This document shows positions 30,798 to 40,034 of a DNA stretch of 64,000 nucleotides, one piece after another; positions within the stretch are counted from its first letter, which is position 1, and each line of letters starts with the position of its first letter. A program made the translations under genes and the position numbers. The notes beneath the pieces are model-generated. The model worked only from the letters and a program-made list of their open reading frames with translations, searched no databases and was not told the origin of the DNA. The stretch lies in the NCBI GenBank assembly GCA_014728045.1, contig WJMH01000005.1, positions 1-64,000 on the forward strand, given 5' to 3'. The stretch is from Candidatus Omnitrophota bacterium (GTDB taxonomy: Bacteria; Omnitrophota; Gorgyraeia; Tantalellales; Tantalellaceae).

Positions 30798-32009
30798 ATG
30801 TGGACACTGTTCCTTAGCGTTAAATATTTTCTTTCCAGGAGGAAAGAGCGGATGATATCCCTGATCGGGTGGATATCTGTCGTGGGGGTCGCCCTCGGCG
30901 TGGCCTCGCTTATCATAGTGATGTCGGTGATGAACGGTTTTGACCGGGAGGTCCAGAAGAAGATCATCGGCACCTATTCGCACATTGTCATAATGAAAGA
31001 AGGAGGCATATACCCCTCAGGGGACCTTACCGCGAGGATCATGGCCGTCCCGGGTGTTGTAAGCGTCTCGCCCTTCATGACCGGGCAGGCCGTCCTGCGA
31101 AGGGACGATACGGTTACCGGGATACTCTTAAAGGCGATAGACCCCGAGAAAGAGCAGAACGTGACCGACGTCATCAAGTATACCGACGCAAGCGCCGGGG
31201 ACCTTGAAGGGCAGACGATAGTCCTGGGAAGCGAACTGATGAAGTCCGAGCGGATCGAGCTCGGCGACCGGGTGGAGATCATGGTACCCTATTCGGCGAC
31301 GGACATGGAGAAGAGAAAGCTTACGGTCATAGGAAGCTTCACTTCCGGCAGGTACGATTACGATTCTAACCTCGCCGTCGTCTCGCTTTCGACGGCCCGG
31401 AGCCTCTTCAGGACCGAAGGGCAGGCCAGCGGCCTTGCCCTCAGGCTGGAGGAGGCGATGGAGGTCGCCCCGGCGAGGGACGCTCTGCAGAGGATGCTTG
31501 GTCACCCCTACACGGTCAAGACCTGGATGGACCTTGACCGGAACCTGGTGACGGCTCTCGCTCTGGAGAAGAAGATGATGTTCATAATTCTCGCCCTCAT
31601 AGTCACGGTGGCGTGTTTCAATATTTCAAGCTCTTTAATAATGATGGTGATGGAGAAGACCCGGGACATAGGCATCCTCAAGGCGATCGGCGCAAGTTCC
31701 GCCGGGATAAGCACGGTCTTCTTCACTGAAGGCGCGATGATCGGGCTGGGGGGAGTTCTTTTGGGCACTTCCTGCGGGGTTTTCCTCTCAAGCAGGATAA
31801 ACCAGGTGGCCGCACTTCTCGAGCGCTTTACAGGGGTCAATCTTTTCCCGAGCGACGTTTATTATTTCACGACCATTCCTGTCGAGATAAGCACTTCGGA
31901 CGTTGTCATGATAACGGTCCTCGCCATGGCGCTTACCCTGGCGGCCGGGGTGTACCCGGCATGGAAGGCTTCGCGTCTCGATCCGGTCGAAGCGATAAGG
32001 TATGAATAG
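30798..32009 (+). CDS. lolC: Lipoprotein-releasing ABC transporter permease (LolC/LolE family)
   Basis: 403 residues. One N-terminal membrane segment (VALGVASLIIVMSVMNGF), a large periplasmic MacB-type domain at ~45-265, and three C-terminal membrane segments of the FtsX family (from ~270). LolCDE extracts outer-membrane lipoproteins from the inner membrane and passes them to LolA. Only one permease gene is present next to lolD, as in organisms where a homodimer (LolF-type) replaces LolC plus LolE. Ends 3 bp before lolD. Confidence 0.92.
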   Translation: MWTLFLSVKYFLSRRKERMISLIGWISVVGVALGVASLIIVMSVMNGFDREVQKKIIGTYSHIVIMKEGGIYPSGDLTARIMAVPGVVSVSPFMTGQAVLRRDDTVTGILLKAIDPEKEQNVTDVIKYTDASAGDLEGQTIVLGSELMKSERIELGDRVEIMVPYSATDMEKRKLTVIGSFTSGRYDYDSNLAVVSLSTARSLFRTEGQASGLALRLEEAMEVAPARDALQRMLGHPYTVKTWMDLDRNLVTALALEKKMMFIILALIVTVACFNISSSLIMMVMEKTRDIGILKAIGASSAGISTVFFTEGAMIGLGGVLLGTSCGVFLSSRINQVAALLERFTGVNLFPSDVYYFTTIPVEISTSDVVMITVLAMALTLAAGVYPAWKASRLDPVEAIRYE

Positions 32010-32012
32010 ATC

Positions 32013-32714
32013 ATGTTGGAAGCAAGAGCCTTAAGCAAAATATACCTGCAGGGAGCAGGCGAGCTCCACGCGGTCGAAGAAGTGGACCTCATGGTCTCCC
32101 CGGCAGAGAAGGTGTACGTGCGCGGCCCTTCCGGGGCGGGAAAGTCCACGCTCCTGCACATGCTCGGCGGACTCGATAAGCCTTCGCGTGGAAGCGTCAC
32201 CTTCAAAGGGAGCGATATCTACCGTCTCTCCGGCAGGAACAGAAGCAGGGTGAGGAACGCCAGTTTCGGGTTCGTTTTCCAGTTCTATCATCTCCTGCCG
32301 GAACTTTCGGCGCTCGAGAACGTCATGCTGCCGGCTCTGATAAAGGGTTCCTCCTCAAGGAAGGATATAAGGACGCGGGCGATGGACCTGCTGGATAAGG
32401 TGGGCATATCCCACCGGGCATCGCACAGGCCCTCGCGCTTATCCGGAGGCGAGGCCCAGCGCGCGGCGATAGCCCGGGCGCTTGTGAACGAGCCGGAAGT
32501 CCTTTTCTGCGACGAGCCGACGGGCAACCTCGACTCGTCCATGAGCGAGGAGATCTACAGGCTTCTTTTCAGCATAAGTTCCCAGAGCGGGATGAGCGTT
32601 GTGGTGGTCTCGCACCAGGAGCTAGACAGCGGGCTGTTCACCAGCGAGTATTACATGAAGGACGGAAGAATAAAGGCCCTCAAGGTCTCGGAATATCAAA
32701 GTACCGCAAGTTAA
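32013..32714 (+). CDS. lolD: Lipoprotein-releasing ABC transporter ATPase
   Basis: 233 residues. Walker A GPSGAGKST, ABC signature LSGGEAQRAAIARAL, Walker B VLFCDEPTGNLD and an H-loop (VVSHQ), all in the order and spacing of the LolD/MacB ATPase subfamily. Powers the adjacent LolC-like permease. The start ATG at 32013 lies 3 bp after the permease stop (TAGATCATG). Confidence 0.94.
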   Translation: MLEARALSKIYLQGAGELHAVEEVDLMVSPAEKVYVRGPSGAGKSTLLHMLGGLDKPSRGSVTFKGSDIYRLSGRNRSRVRNASFGFVFQFYHLLPELSALENVMLPALIKGSSSRKDIRTRAMDLLDKVGISHRASHRPSRLSGGEAQRAAIARALVNEPEVLFCDEPTGNLDSSMSEEIYRLLFSISSQSGMSVVVVSHQELDSGLFTSEYYMKDGRIKALKVSEYQSTAS

Positions 32715-32727
32715 GAAAGGAAAGGGA

Positions 32728-33600
32728 ATGTCGCTAAAAATATTTTTCAATGGCCAGTTCGTCGAAAAGGACCAGGCCAAGGTCTCTGTTTTCGATCACG
32801 GCCTGCTTTACGGTGACGGTGTTTTCGAAGGGATAAGGTCATATAGCCGGAAGGTCTTCAAGCTGGAGGAGCATATAAACCGCCTGTATGAAAGCGCGGA
32901 CGCGATAAGGCTCAAGATACCCATTGAGAAAAAAGAGCTTTCGGCGAAGATAATAGAGACGCTTAAGGTCAACGCCCTGGACGACGCGTATATCAGGGTG
33001 GTCGTGACAAGGGGGGTGGGTGACCTTGGTCTTGACCCGCGTAAGTGCGCGCGCCCCACGGTGTTCATCATTACAGACAAGATAGCGCTTTACCCCCAGG
33101 AGCTCTACCGGTCGGGGCTTTCCATCGCGATAGCCAAGACAAAGCGCAATCATCCCATGACGGTTGATCCCAGGATCAAGTCTCTCAATTACCTTAACAA
33201 TATCCTGGGCAGGATAGACGCGATAGACGCCGGTACCGAGGAAGCCCTTATGCTGGATATCGACGGATATATAACCGAGTGCACCGGGGACAACATATTC
33301 CTTGTTAAAGAAGGCAAGCTTTTTACCCCGCCGGCGGAGCTGGGAGCGCTTGAAGGGGTCACCCAGGACCTGGTGATAGAACTTGCCGCCAACAGGGGCA
33401 TCGGGACCGAGTACAAGAAGATGTATCCGGAAGAGCTCGAGAAGGCGGATGAGTGCTTCCTTACCGGGACGGCCGCCGAGATCATCCCGGTCATCAAGGT
33501 GGGGGAGAAGGTCATCGGTACCGGGAAGCCCGGCGAGATATATAAGCAGCTTCTCGGGGACTTCCGCAAGATAACCGAGACCGAAGGAGTGGGGTACTGA
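32728..33600 (+). CDS. ilvE: Branched-chain amino acid aminotransferase (PLP fold type IV)
   Basis: 290 residues. Last step of valine, leucine and isoleucine synthesis. FDHGLLYGDGVFEGIR is the N-terminal family signature, Lys in RIKSLNYLNN is the PLP-binding residue, and ECTGDNIF plus LTGTAAEIIPV complete the cofactor and substrate site. D-amino acid or aminodeoxychorismate-lyase relatives share the fold, but the GVFEGIR and TGTAAEI motifs favour BCAT. The AGGAAAGGG site precedes the ATG. Its presence fits the ilvBNC-leuA operon near the window's right end. Confidence 0.9.
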   Translation: MSLKIFFNGQFVEKDQAKVSVFDHGLLYGDGVFEGIRSYSRKVFKLEEHINRLYESADAIRLKIPIEKKELSAKIIETLKVNALDDAYIRVVVTRGVGDLGLDPRKCARPTVFIITDKIALYPQELYRSGLSIAIAKTKRNHPMTVDPRIKSLNYLNNILGRIDAIDAGTEEALMLDIDGYITECTGDNIFLVKEGKLFTPPAELGALEGVTQDLVIELAANRGIGTEYKKMYPEELEKADECFLTGTAAEIIPVIKVGEKVIGTGKPGEIYKQLLGDFRKITETEGVGY

Positions 33601-33602
33601 AG

Positions 33603-34118
33603 ATGAAATGCGATATCTGCGGCAGGAGAGAGGCAACGGTGCACCTTACCGAGGTCATTAACGACAAGGTGACCAAACTTCACATATGCGAGAGGTGCGC
33701 CCGGGAAAAGAGCGAGCAGATGCAGTCGCATTTCGGGCTGCATGACCTTTTGGCTGGGCTTGTGGACATAGGCCCCGACCTGGCGGGGGAGGCGCCGCCC
33801 TTTACCGCGGCCGAGGCCAAGTGCCCGCAGTGCGGGATGGGCTATTACGATTTCCAGCAGACCGGAAGGCTGGGTTGCGGCGCGTGTTACGAGGCTTTCG
33901 AGAAGAACCTGAGCGAACTGCTGAAGAAGATACACGGCTCCGACCGGCACGTGGGGAAGATCCCTTTCAAGGCCGAGAGGCCCCAGAAAGAGCAGAAGGA
34001 CCTGATAAGGCTGCGCAAGGAGCTGGCCGAGCTTGTCCGGCGGGAGGAGTTCGAGAAAGCGGCTCTATTACGCGACAGGATAAAGGAACTTGAGGAAAGA
34101 GAACAAGATGAAACTTAA
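33603..34118 (+). CDS. mcsA: McsA, zinc-binding activator of the McsB arginine kinase
   Basis: 171 residues. Two double-CxxC zinc modules: CDIC/CERC at the N-terminus and CPQC/CGAC in the centre (GRLGCGACYEAF), followed by a C-terminal UVR motif (LRKELAELVRREEFEKAALLRDRI). This is the architecture of Firmicutes McsA, which stimulates McsB. It starts 2 bp after ilvE and overlaps mcsB by 11 bp. In Bacillus the first gene of this operon is the repressor ctsR; none is present here. Confidence 0.93.
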   Translation: MKCDICGRREATVHLTEVINDKVTKLHICERCAREKSEQMQSHFGLHDLLAGLVDIGPDLAGEAPPFTAAEAKCPQCGMGYYDFQQTGRLGCGACYEAFEKNLSELLKKIHGSDRHVGKIPFKAERPQKEQKDLIRLRKELAELVRREEFEKAALLRDRIKELEEREQDET

Positions 34119-35175
34119 TGAACTGGCCGGAAAAAAGAACGAATGGCTCCTGGCGAAGGGGCCGGAGGCGGCTATCGCCGTCTCCACGCGCATGAGAGTG
34201 GCGCGAAACCTGAAGGGGCACGTGTATTTCAGCCGCGCCAGCGAAAAGCAGCGCGAGAAGACGCTTAAGAGCCTTATAACGGGTCTTGCCAAGAGCAAGT
34301 ACCTGAAGAAGGCCCTGGTGGTGAGGATGCGCGATGTTCCGGAGCTTGAGAGGATGATGCTGGTGGAACGCTACCTGATGAGCCGGGAACACGCCCAGCA
34401 GGTGGCCCAGAAAGCACTGGCCGTGGAGGAGAACGAGGCGGTCAGCGTCATGCTCAACGAGGAGGACCATATAAGGCTCCAGGTCATACAGCCCGGTTTC
34501 AACGTGATGGAGACCTGGCGTATAGTTGACGAGGTGGACACGGACCTGTCCGGCCATCTCCAGTACGATTTTTCCAGGAAGTTCGGATACCTCACCTCGT
34601 GCCCGACGAACACCGGTACGGGCCTCAGGGCTTCTGTCATGCTGCACCTTGCCGGGCTCGTCATGACGGGCCAGATAGACGCGGTGCTCGAGGGCATATC
34701 GAAGCTCGGTCTTACCATGAGGGGTTTTTACGGGGAGGGCACCGAGGCTTCCGGAGACCTTTTCCAGATATCCAACCAGGTGGCGCTGGGCCATTCGGAG
34801 ATGGACATACTCGATAACCTGGAGAGGATAATCGCAAGGATAATCAAGCGCGAGAAACAGACCCGCGAGGAGTTCACCCGGAAGAAGAAAATAGAGGTTC
34901 AGGACAGGATCGACCGTTCCTACGGCACCCTTAAGAGCGCGCGGGTCATTACAAGTAACGAGACGGTAAAACTTCTTTCGGCGATACGCCTGGGGATAGA
35001 CCTGGGGATGGTGAGTGACCTCTCGGTCGCGGACGTGAACGAGATAATGCTCATCACCCAGCCGGCTCACCTTCAGAAGGTGACAGGAAGGGATCTTGCT
35101 CCTTCGCAAAGGGATATAGCGAGGGCCGATCTCATAAGGGAGAGGCTGGACAAGAAAAAGACCAGCAAAGCGTAA
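34108..35175 (+). CDS. mcsB: Protein-arginine kinase McsB
   Basis: 355 residues. Belongs to the ATP:guanido phosphotransferase family and marks proteins with phosphoarginine for ClpCP. The conserved acidic site in NEEDHIRLQ, the nucleophile-region Cys in SCPTNTGTGLRASV and the Glu in GEGTEASGDLFQ are all present, so the enzyme looks active. The ATG at 34108, overlapping the end of mcsA, is preferred to a TTG at 34090 because GAGGAAAGAG lies at proper distance and the family N-terminus starts there. Followed by clpC. Confidence 0.95.
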   Translation: MKLNELAGKKNEWLLAKGPEAAIAVSTRMRVARNLKGHVYFSRASEKQREKTLKSLITGLAKSKYLKKALVVRMRDVPELERMMLVERYLMSREHAQQVAQKALAVEENEAVSVMLNEEDHIRLQVIQPGFNVMETWRIVDEVDTDLSGHLQYDFSRKFGYLTSCPTNTGTGLRASVMLHLAGLVMTGQIDAVLEGISKLGLTMRGFYGEGTEASGDLFQISNQVALGHSEMDILDNLERIIARIIKREKQTREEFTRKKKIEVQDRIDRSYGTLKSARVITSNETVKLLSAIRLGIDLGMVSDLSVADVNEIMLITQPAHLQKVTGRDLAPSQRDIARADLIRERLDKKKTSKA

Positions 35176-35202
35176 AAATAAATCTTTAAGGAGGATATTC
35201 AA

Positions 35203-37701
35203 ATGCCCGCATTCAACAGATTCACTGAAAGAGCCAGAAAGGTGATCCTTTTGGCCAAAGAGGAAGCGAAAAGGTTCAACCATGATTATATCGGTACCGA
35301 ACATATACTGCTGGGCCTGGTAAAGGAAGGCGAGGGCGTTGCCGCCGCGGTCCTTACCAGTCTCGGGCTCGATTCGGAAAACATACGCAGCGAGGTGGAA
35401 AAACTCGTGCAGCCCGGCCCCAGCAAGATACTCTCCAGCGACATCCCCTTCACCCCAAGGGCGAAGAAGGTGATAGAGCTTGCCATGGATGAGGCGCGTA
35501 ACCTCGGCCACAACTATATCGGCACCGAGCACCTTCTTCTGGGGCTCATACGCGAGGGTGACGGCGTGGCCAGCCAGGTCCTGCTCAACATGGGGCTGGA
35601 CCTTAAGAGCGTGCGCGACGAAGTTCTAAACCTTCTGGGTTCTTCCGTTCCGGGTTACACCGTGGCCGGCGGGTCCAAGAGAAAGAAAAAGAGCAAGACC
35701 CCCGCGCTCGACTCCTTCGGCAGGGACCTCACCGAAATGGCGGCGCAGGACGAGCTGGACCCGGTGATAGGCCGTGACAAGGAGATCCAGCGCGTGGTGC
35801 AGATCCTGAGCCGCAGGAAGAAGAATAATCCCGTTCTCATAGGGGAGGCGGGGGTCGGCAAGACCGCCATAGTCGAGGGGCTCGCCCAGAAGATCAACCA
35901 GGGCGATATCCCCGAGACACTCAAGGGCAAGAGGCTCCTCATACTGGACCTTGCGATGATGATAGCGGGCACCAAGTACAGGGGCCAGTTCGAGGAAAGG
36001 ATAAAGGCGGTCATGAAGGAGATCAAGGAGTCGCCGGACGTGATAGTCTTCATCGACGAGATACACACCCTGGTCGGCGCCGGAGGCGCGGAAGGGGCGA
36101 TAGACGCCTCGAATATACTCAAGCCTGCTCTGCAGAGAGGCGAGATACAGTGCATCGGAGCGACCACGCTCGATGAGTACCGCAAGAACATAGAGAAGGA
36201 CCCGGCACTGGAGAGGCGTTTCCAGCCGGTCACCGTCGACCCGCCCAGCGTGGAGGAGACAATAAAAATCCTCGAGGGGCTCAGGGACAAGTACGAGGCC
36301 CATCACAAGGTCAAGTTCTCCGACAAGGCCCTTGAGGCCGCGGCGAAGATGTCCGACAGGTACATAAGCGCCAGGTTCCTCCCGGACAAGGCGATAGACC
36401 TTATCGACGAGGCGGGCTCCAAGGCGAAGCTCTCGACGATGATAATGCCGGAGAAGCTGAAGGACTTCGAGAAGAAGATAGAGGAGTTCCGGCGCGAGAA
36501 AGAGGAGGCGGTGAAGAGCCAGGATTTCGAGAAGGCCGCGCGTTTCCGCGACTCCGAACGAAAAGCCAGGCAGGAGCTTGAGAAGCTCCTTAAGGAGTGG
36601 AAGAACGGCCAGACCCAGCAGGAGATAACGGTCGATGAGGAGGATATAGCGAGGATCGTGTCCGACTGGACCGGGATCCCCGTGGTGAGGGTCGAACAGA
36701 AGGAATCGGAGAAGTACCTTAAGCTTGAAGACAGCCTGAAAGAGCGCGTGGTCGGCCAGGACGAGGCGATAACCGCCATAGCCCACGCGGTGAGGAGAAG
36801 CCGCGCGGGGATAAAGGACCCGAACAGGCCCATAGGCACTTTCATATTCATGGGGCCTACCGGCGTGGGTAAGACCCTCCTCGGGCAGAAACTCGCCGAG
36901 GTCATGTTCGGGGACGAGGACGCCATCATCCAGATAGACATGTCCGAGTACATGGAGAAGTTCAACGTCTCGCGCCTTGTCGGTGCGCCTCCCGGGTACG
37001 TGGGTTACGAGGAAGGCGGCCAGCTCACCGAGAAGGTCAGAAGGAGACCGTACGCGGTGGTCCTTCTGGATGAGATCGAGAAGGCCCATCCGGACGTGTT
37101 CAACATACTCCTGCAGCTTCTGGACGAGGGAAGGCTTACCGATTCCTACGGCAGGAAGGTGAGCTTCAAGAACACGATCCTTATAATGACCTCCAATATC
37201 GGAGCTAACCTGCTCAAGAAGGCAGGGGCCATAGGTTTCCAGAAACAGAAAGAAGAGGAGACCTACCAGGACATGAAGTCGCGACTTCTTGAAGAGGTGA
37301 AGAAGACCTTCAAGCCCGAGTTCCTCAACAGGGTCGATGACGTGATAGTCTTCCGCAGTCTCAGCAGGGAGAACTTGAAGCACATAGTCGAGATAGAGGT
37401 CAAGGAGGTCCAGGACCGTCTCCAGGAGAAGGGCATAACGATAAAGCTGGACAACACCGCGAAAGAGTTCCTCATAGACAAGGGATTCGACAAGGTGTTC
37501 GGCGCCCGTCCCCTGAAAAGGACCATACAGAGATACCTCGAGAACCCGCTTGCCGAGGAGATACTCTCGGGCGCTTTCAGCGAAGGGGCGGACGTGACCG
37601 TGACCCGGTCCAAGGGCAAGGAGGAGCTCAAGTTCGTCCGGTCGGACGATAGGAAGAAGACCGGGAAGGAAAAGAACATAGAAGAAAGAATAAACCCGTG
37701 A
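35203..37701 (+). CDS. clpC: ATP-dependent unfoldase ClpC
   Basis: 832 residues. Two N-terminal Clp-N repeats in the first ~150 residues, which in Bacillus bind phosphoarginine; AAA-1 with Walker A GEAGVGKT; a middle coiled-coil domain containing a UVR-like motif (KSQDFEKAARFRDSER), diagnostic of ClpC rather than ClpB; AAA-2 with Walker A GPTGVGKT. It feeds tagged proteins to ClpP, which is not in the window. AAGGAGG precedes the ATG. With mcsA and mcsB it forms a complete marking-and-unfolding set. Confidence 0.97.
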   Translation: MPAFNRFTERARKVILLAKEEAKRFNHDYIGTEHILLGLVKEGEGVAAAVLTSLGLDSENIRSEVEKLVQPGPSKILSSDIPFTPRAKKVIELAMDEARNLGHNYIGTEHLLLGLIREGDGVASQVLLNMGLDLKSVRDEVLNLLGSSVPGYTVAGGSKRKKKSKTPALDSFGRDLTEMAAQDELDPVIGRDKEIQRVVQILSRRKKNNPVLIGEAGVGKTAIVEGLAQKINQGDIPETLKGKRLLILDLAMMIAGTKYRGQFEERIKAVMKEIKESPDVIVFIDEIHTLVGAGGAEGAIDASNILKPALQRGEIQCIGATTLDEYRKNIEKDPALERRFQPVTVDPPSVEETIKILEGLRDKYEAHHKVKFSDKALEAAAKMSDRYISARFLPDKAIDLIDEAGSKAKLSTMIMPEKLKDFEKKIEEFRREKEEAVKSQDFEKAARFRDSERKARQELEKLLKEWKNGQTQQEITVDEEDIARIVSDWTGIPVVRVEQKESEKYLKLEDSLKERVVGQDEAITAIAHAVRRSRAGIKDPNRPIGTFIFMGPTGVGKTLLGQKLAEVMFGDEDAIIQIDMSEYMEKFNVSRLVGAPPGYVGYEEGGQLTEKVRRRPYAVVLLDEIEKAHPDVFNILLQLLDEGRLTDSYGRKVSFKNTILIMTSNIGANLLKKAGAIGFQKQKEEETYQDMKSRLLEEVKKTFKPEFLNRVDDVIVFRSLSRENLKHIVEIEVKEVQDRLQEKGITIKLDNTAKEFLIDKGFDKVFGARPLKRTIQRYLENPLAEEILSGAFSEGADVTVTRSKGKEELKFVRSDDRKKTGKEKNIEERINP

Positions 37702-37713
37702 GGCGGCGTATAG

Positions 37714-39213
37714 ATGAGAGCCAGGCTAAGGAGGATCACAAAAGCGCGCGTGGCGGGGCTTTCGCTGGCCCTGATGGTGGTCTCGTACTTCACGTTCAGC
37801 CAGACCAGTTGGGTGAAGTATTTCGCCGAGAAAAAGGTCTCCTCCTTCATGGACAACAAGCTCGACGTTCGCATAGGGCAGATAACGGGGGGAGTTATCC
37901 GGGATATGTCCCTGCAGGAGGTCGAGTTCATATCCGGTACAGGAGAGGGGGCCAAGGTCTTCGCCGTGGAAAGGATGGAGATATCCTACCGGGTATGGAG
38001 GATACTCCTGGAGAAGCTCGGCCTGGCCGAGAGAACCGAAAGGCCCCTGGAAGAGGTGGGGGTGTATTTCAGCGAGGAGAACCCTTTTCTTCAGGGGTTC
38101 TTCAAGATATACAGTTACCCGGAGAAGCTCGAGCTGGTGGGGCATGTGTCGCTGGCCCTCTTCGGGGAAGAAGAGAAAAAGGGACTGAAAGGCTCGCTCT
38201 TTAAAAGAGATGACGGAAGATATGACTGTGACCTTGTCTGGAACGGTTCGCTCAAGATCAAGGGCGTCCTCGATCCGGCGGGAAGGTCGGTCGACCTCGG
38301 GTTCGATCCGGTCTCAAGCAGGAAGGGGACCGTGCGCCTTAAGGCGGGCATAGGCAGGGACAGGGCCATAAACGCCTACACTCGCCTGGACAAGGTCCGT
38401 TTCGGTGCAGTTGAGCTCATAGGTGACGTGTGGCTCTCCTACAGGGAGCCGTCCGATCCCGTTTTCCAGGTGAAAGCGGAGAACCTGGTGGTCAACAAGC
38501 GCCCCTTCTGGGATATTTCCCTGGAGGGGACCTACTCGCGGGAGGGCAGGTACCTGAGCATCGAGCAGGCAAAATGGGGCAGGGCTTTCATTCTTTTCGG
38601 GAGGATATCGACCAAGGCGCCGTACCCTTCAAAACTCGGGATCAGGTTCAGCCACGCCGATCTTTCCGAGATAGGAGCGATGCTGGGTAACAGCTCAACG
38701 CCCCTTGAAGGGATGGCAGAAGGCGAGTTATCTTTCGATGGGCCCGTGCTGTCGGCGGATGTCACCGGAAGGCTCCACGTGGGGCAAGGCGTCCTTAACA
38801 ACATGACCTTCAGATCCATATCGGCCCAGTTCAGGGGCAAGCTCCCCCTGGTAAGGGTGGTCGATTCACGCGTCTTCAAGGAAGGCGGGTTCATAAAGGT
38901 CGAGGGCGAGATGGATTTCAGCAGGTTCGCCGAGGGAAAGGCCTTTGAGAAGGTCATTTTCAGCACCGACAACAAGGTGGCAGTGTGGGAGGACTGGCAG
39001 ATAACCAAGAAAGAGGACTCCAACAAGGTGAGCGCCACCAGGGACAAGGTCACCTTGACCACTTCCATGGAAGAGGCCGGGTTCATGCCGAGGGAGGACC
39101 CGATACAGAACGAGCTGGGAGTCAATTACAGTCTGGACAGGGGAAGCAGCCTGAAGTTCGAAATGGAGGAGGACGACGATTTTTTCGGGCTGGAACATAA
39201 AATAGAGTTTTAG
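37714..39213 (+). CDS. TamB/AsmA-like envelope protein
   Basis: 499 residues. One N-terminal membrane segment (~14-34), then a long, beta-rich periplasmic region with features of AsmA/TamB (MDNKLDVRIGQITGGVIRDMSL near the start, a translocation-domain-like DFFGLEHKIEF end). TamB-like proteins bridge the periplasm and carry phospholipids or assist outer-membrane protein assembly. It is shorter than E. coli TamB (~1250 residues). Placed directly before mlaEFD, so a role in lipid passage to the outer membrane is a reasonable inference. Family assignment is by resemblance, not a strong motif. Confidence 0.6.
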   Translation: MRARLRRITKARVAGLSLALMVVSYFTFSQTSWVKYFAEKKVSSFMDNKLDVRIGQITGGVIRDMSLQEVEFISGTGEGAKVFAVERMEISYRVWRILLEKLGLAERTERPLEEVGVYFSEENPFLQGFFKIYSYPEKLELVGHVSLALFGEEEKKGLKGSLFKRDDGRYDCDLVWNGSLKIKGVLDPAGRSVDLGFDPVSSRKGTVRLKAGIGRDRAINAYTRLDKVRFGAVELIGDVWLSYREPSDPVFQVKAENLVVNKRPFWDISLEGTYSREGRYLSIEQAKWGRAFILFGRISTKAPYPSKLGIRFSHADLSEIGAMLGNSSTPLEGMAEGELSFDGPVLSADVTGRLHVGQGVLNNMTFRSISAQFRGKLPLVRVVDSRVFKEGGFIKVEGEMDFSRFAEGKAFEKVIFSTDNKVAVWEDWQITKKEDSNKVSATRDKVTLTTSMEEAGFMPREDPIQNELGVNYSLDRGSSLKFEMEEDDDFFGLEHKIEF

Positions 39214-39225
39214 GGGAAAATGAAG

Positions 39226-40029
39226 ATGCATAAATTGAGGAGTTTGCCCGCGAGGTTCTACCGTAACGTGGTGAAGAAGGTGAAGAAGTTCTTCACCTAC
39301 ATCGGGGGCCTGGCGGTACTTCTGGTAAAAACGGTATTCTGGATATTCTCGCCGCGCCTTCGCAAGTGGCAGGTGCTCGAACAGATGGACCGTATCGGGG
39401 TGGCGAGCTTCCCGATCATATTCCTCATAAGCCTTTTTACGGGAATGGTCCTGGCGCTTCAGAGCGCCTACCAGATGCAGAAGGTCTCGGCGGAGATGTA
39501 CATAGCTTCGCTTGTCGCTCTTTCGCTTACCCGTGAGCTGGGCCCTGTTCTTACCGCACTCATAGTCGCCGGAAGGTGCGGCGCGGCTATAACCGCCCAG
39601 CTGGGGACCATGCAGGTCACCGAACAGGTGGACGCGCTCGAGACGCTGTCGGCGAACCCCATCCAGTACCTTGTCGTGCCGCGTTTTCTGGCGCTTCTTG
39701 TCATGGTGCCTCTTCTGACGATCTTCGCCGATTTTTTCGGCATAGTCGGGGGTTACCTCATAGGCGTCGGAAAGTTGGACATAACACACGCGATGTACGT
39801 AAAAATGACCTGGGATCCCCTGAAACTGAAGGACGTGACGACCGGCCTTATCAAGAGCGTGACGTTCGCGGTAGTGATATGCCTCATATCCTGCTTCGAG
39901 GGGTTCAATACCAAGGCGGGCGCCGAGGGTGTGGGCCGGGCTACGACCTCGGCGGTGGTGAGGAGCTTCATCCTCATAATAGTTTTTGACTGTTTTCTTA
40001 CGGCACTGTTTTATTTCGTGATGAGGTAG
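39226..40029 (+). CDS. mlaE: Mla/MCE phospholipid ABC transporter permease
   Basis: 267 residues. MlaE family signatures are visible: FLISLFTGMVLALQSAYQM, RELGPVLTALIVAGRCGAAI and the LETLSANPIQYLVVPR coupling segment; five to six membrane helices. It forms the inner-membrane channel of a lipid transporter with MlaF and MlaD. ATG 39226 is preferred over 39220 because AGGGGA lies 8 nt before it and only 2 nt before the other. MlaB and MlaC genes are not present here. Confidence 0.93.
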   Translation: MHKLRSLPARFYRNVVKKVKKFFTYIGGLAVLLVKTVFWIFSPRLRKWQVLEQMDRIGVASFPIIFLISLFTGMVLALQSAYQMQKVSAEMYIASLVALSLTRELGPVLTALIVAGRCGAAITAQLGTMQVTEQVDALETLSANPIQYLVVPRFLALLVMVPLLTIFADFFGIVGGYLIGVGKLDITHAMYVKMTWDPLKLKDVTTGLIKSVTFAVVICLISCFEGFNTKAGAEGVGRATTSAVVRSFILIIVFDCFLTALFYFVMR

Positions 40030-40034
40030 GTAAA

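Noticed and set aside
33967-37383. Long minus-strand frames (521 and 585 codons) opposite mcsB and clpC
   Set aside because: Same reason: antisense shadows of well-identified genes with no protein-like features.
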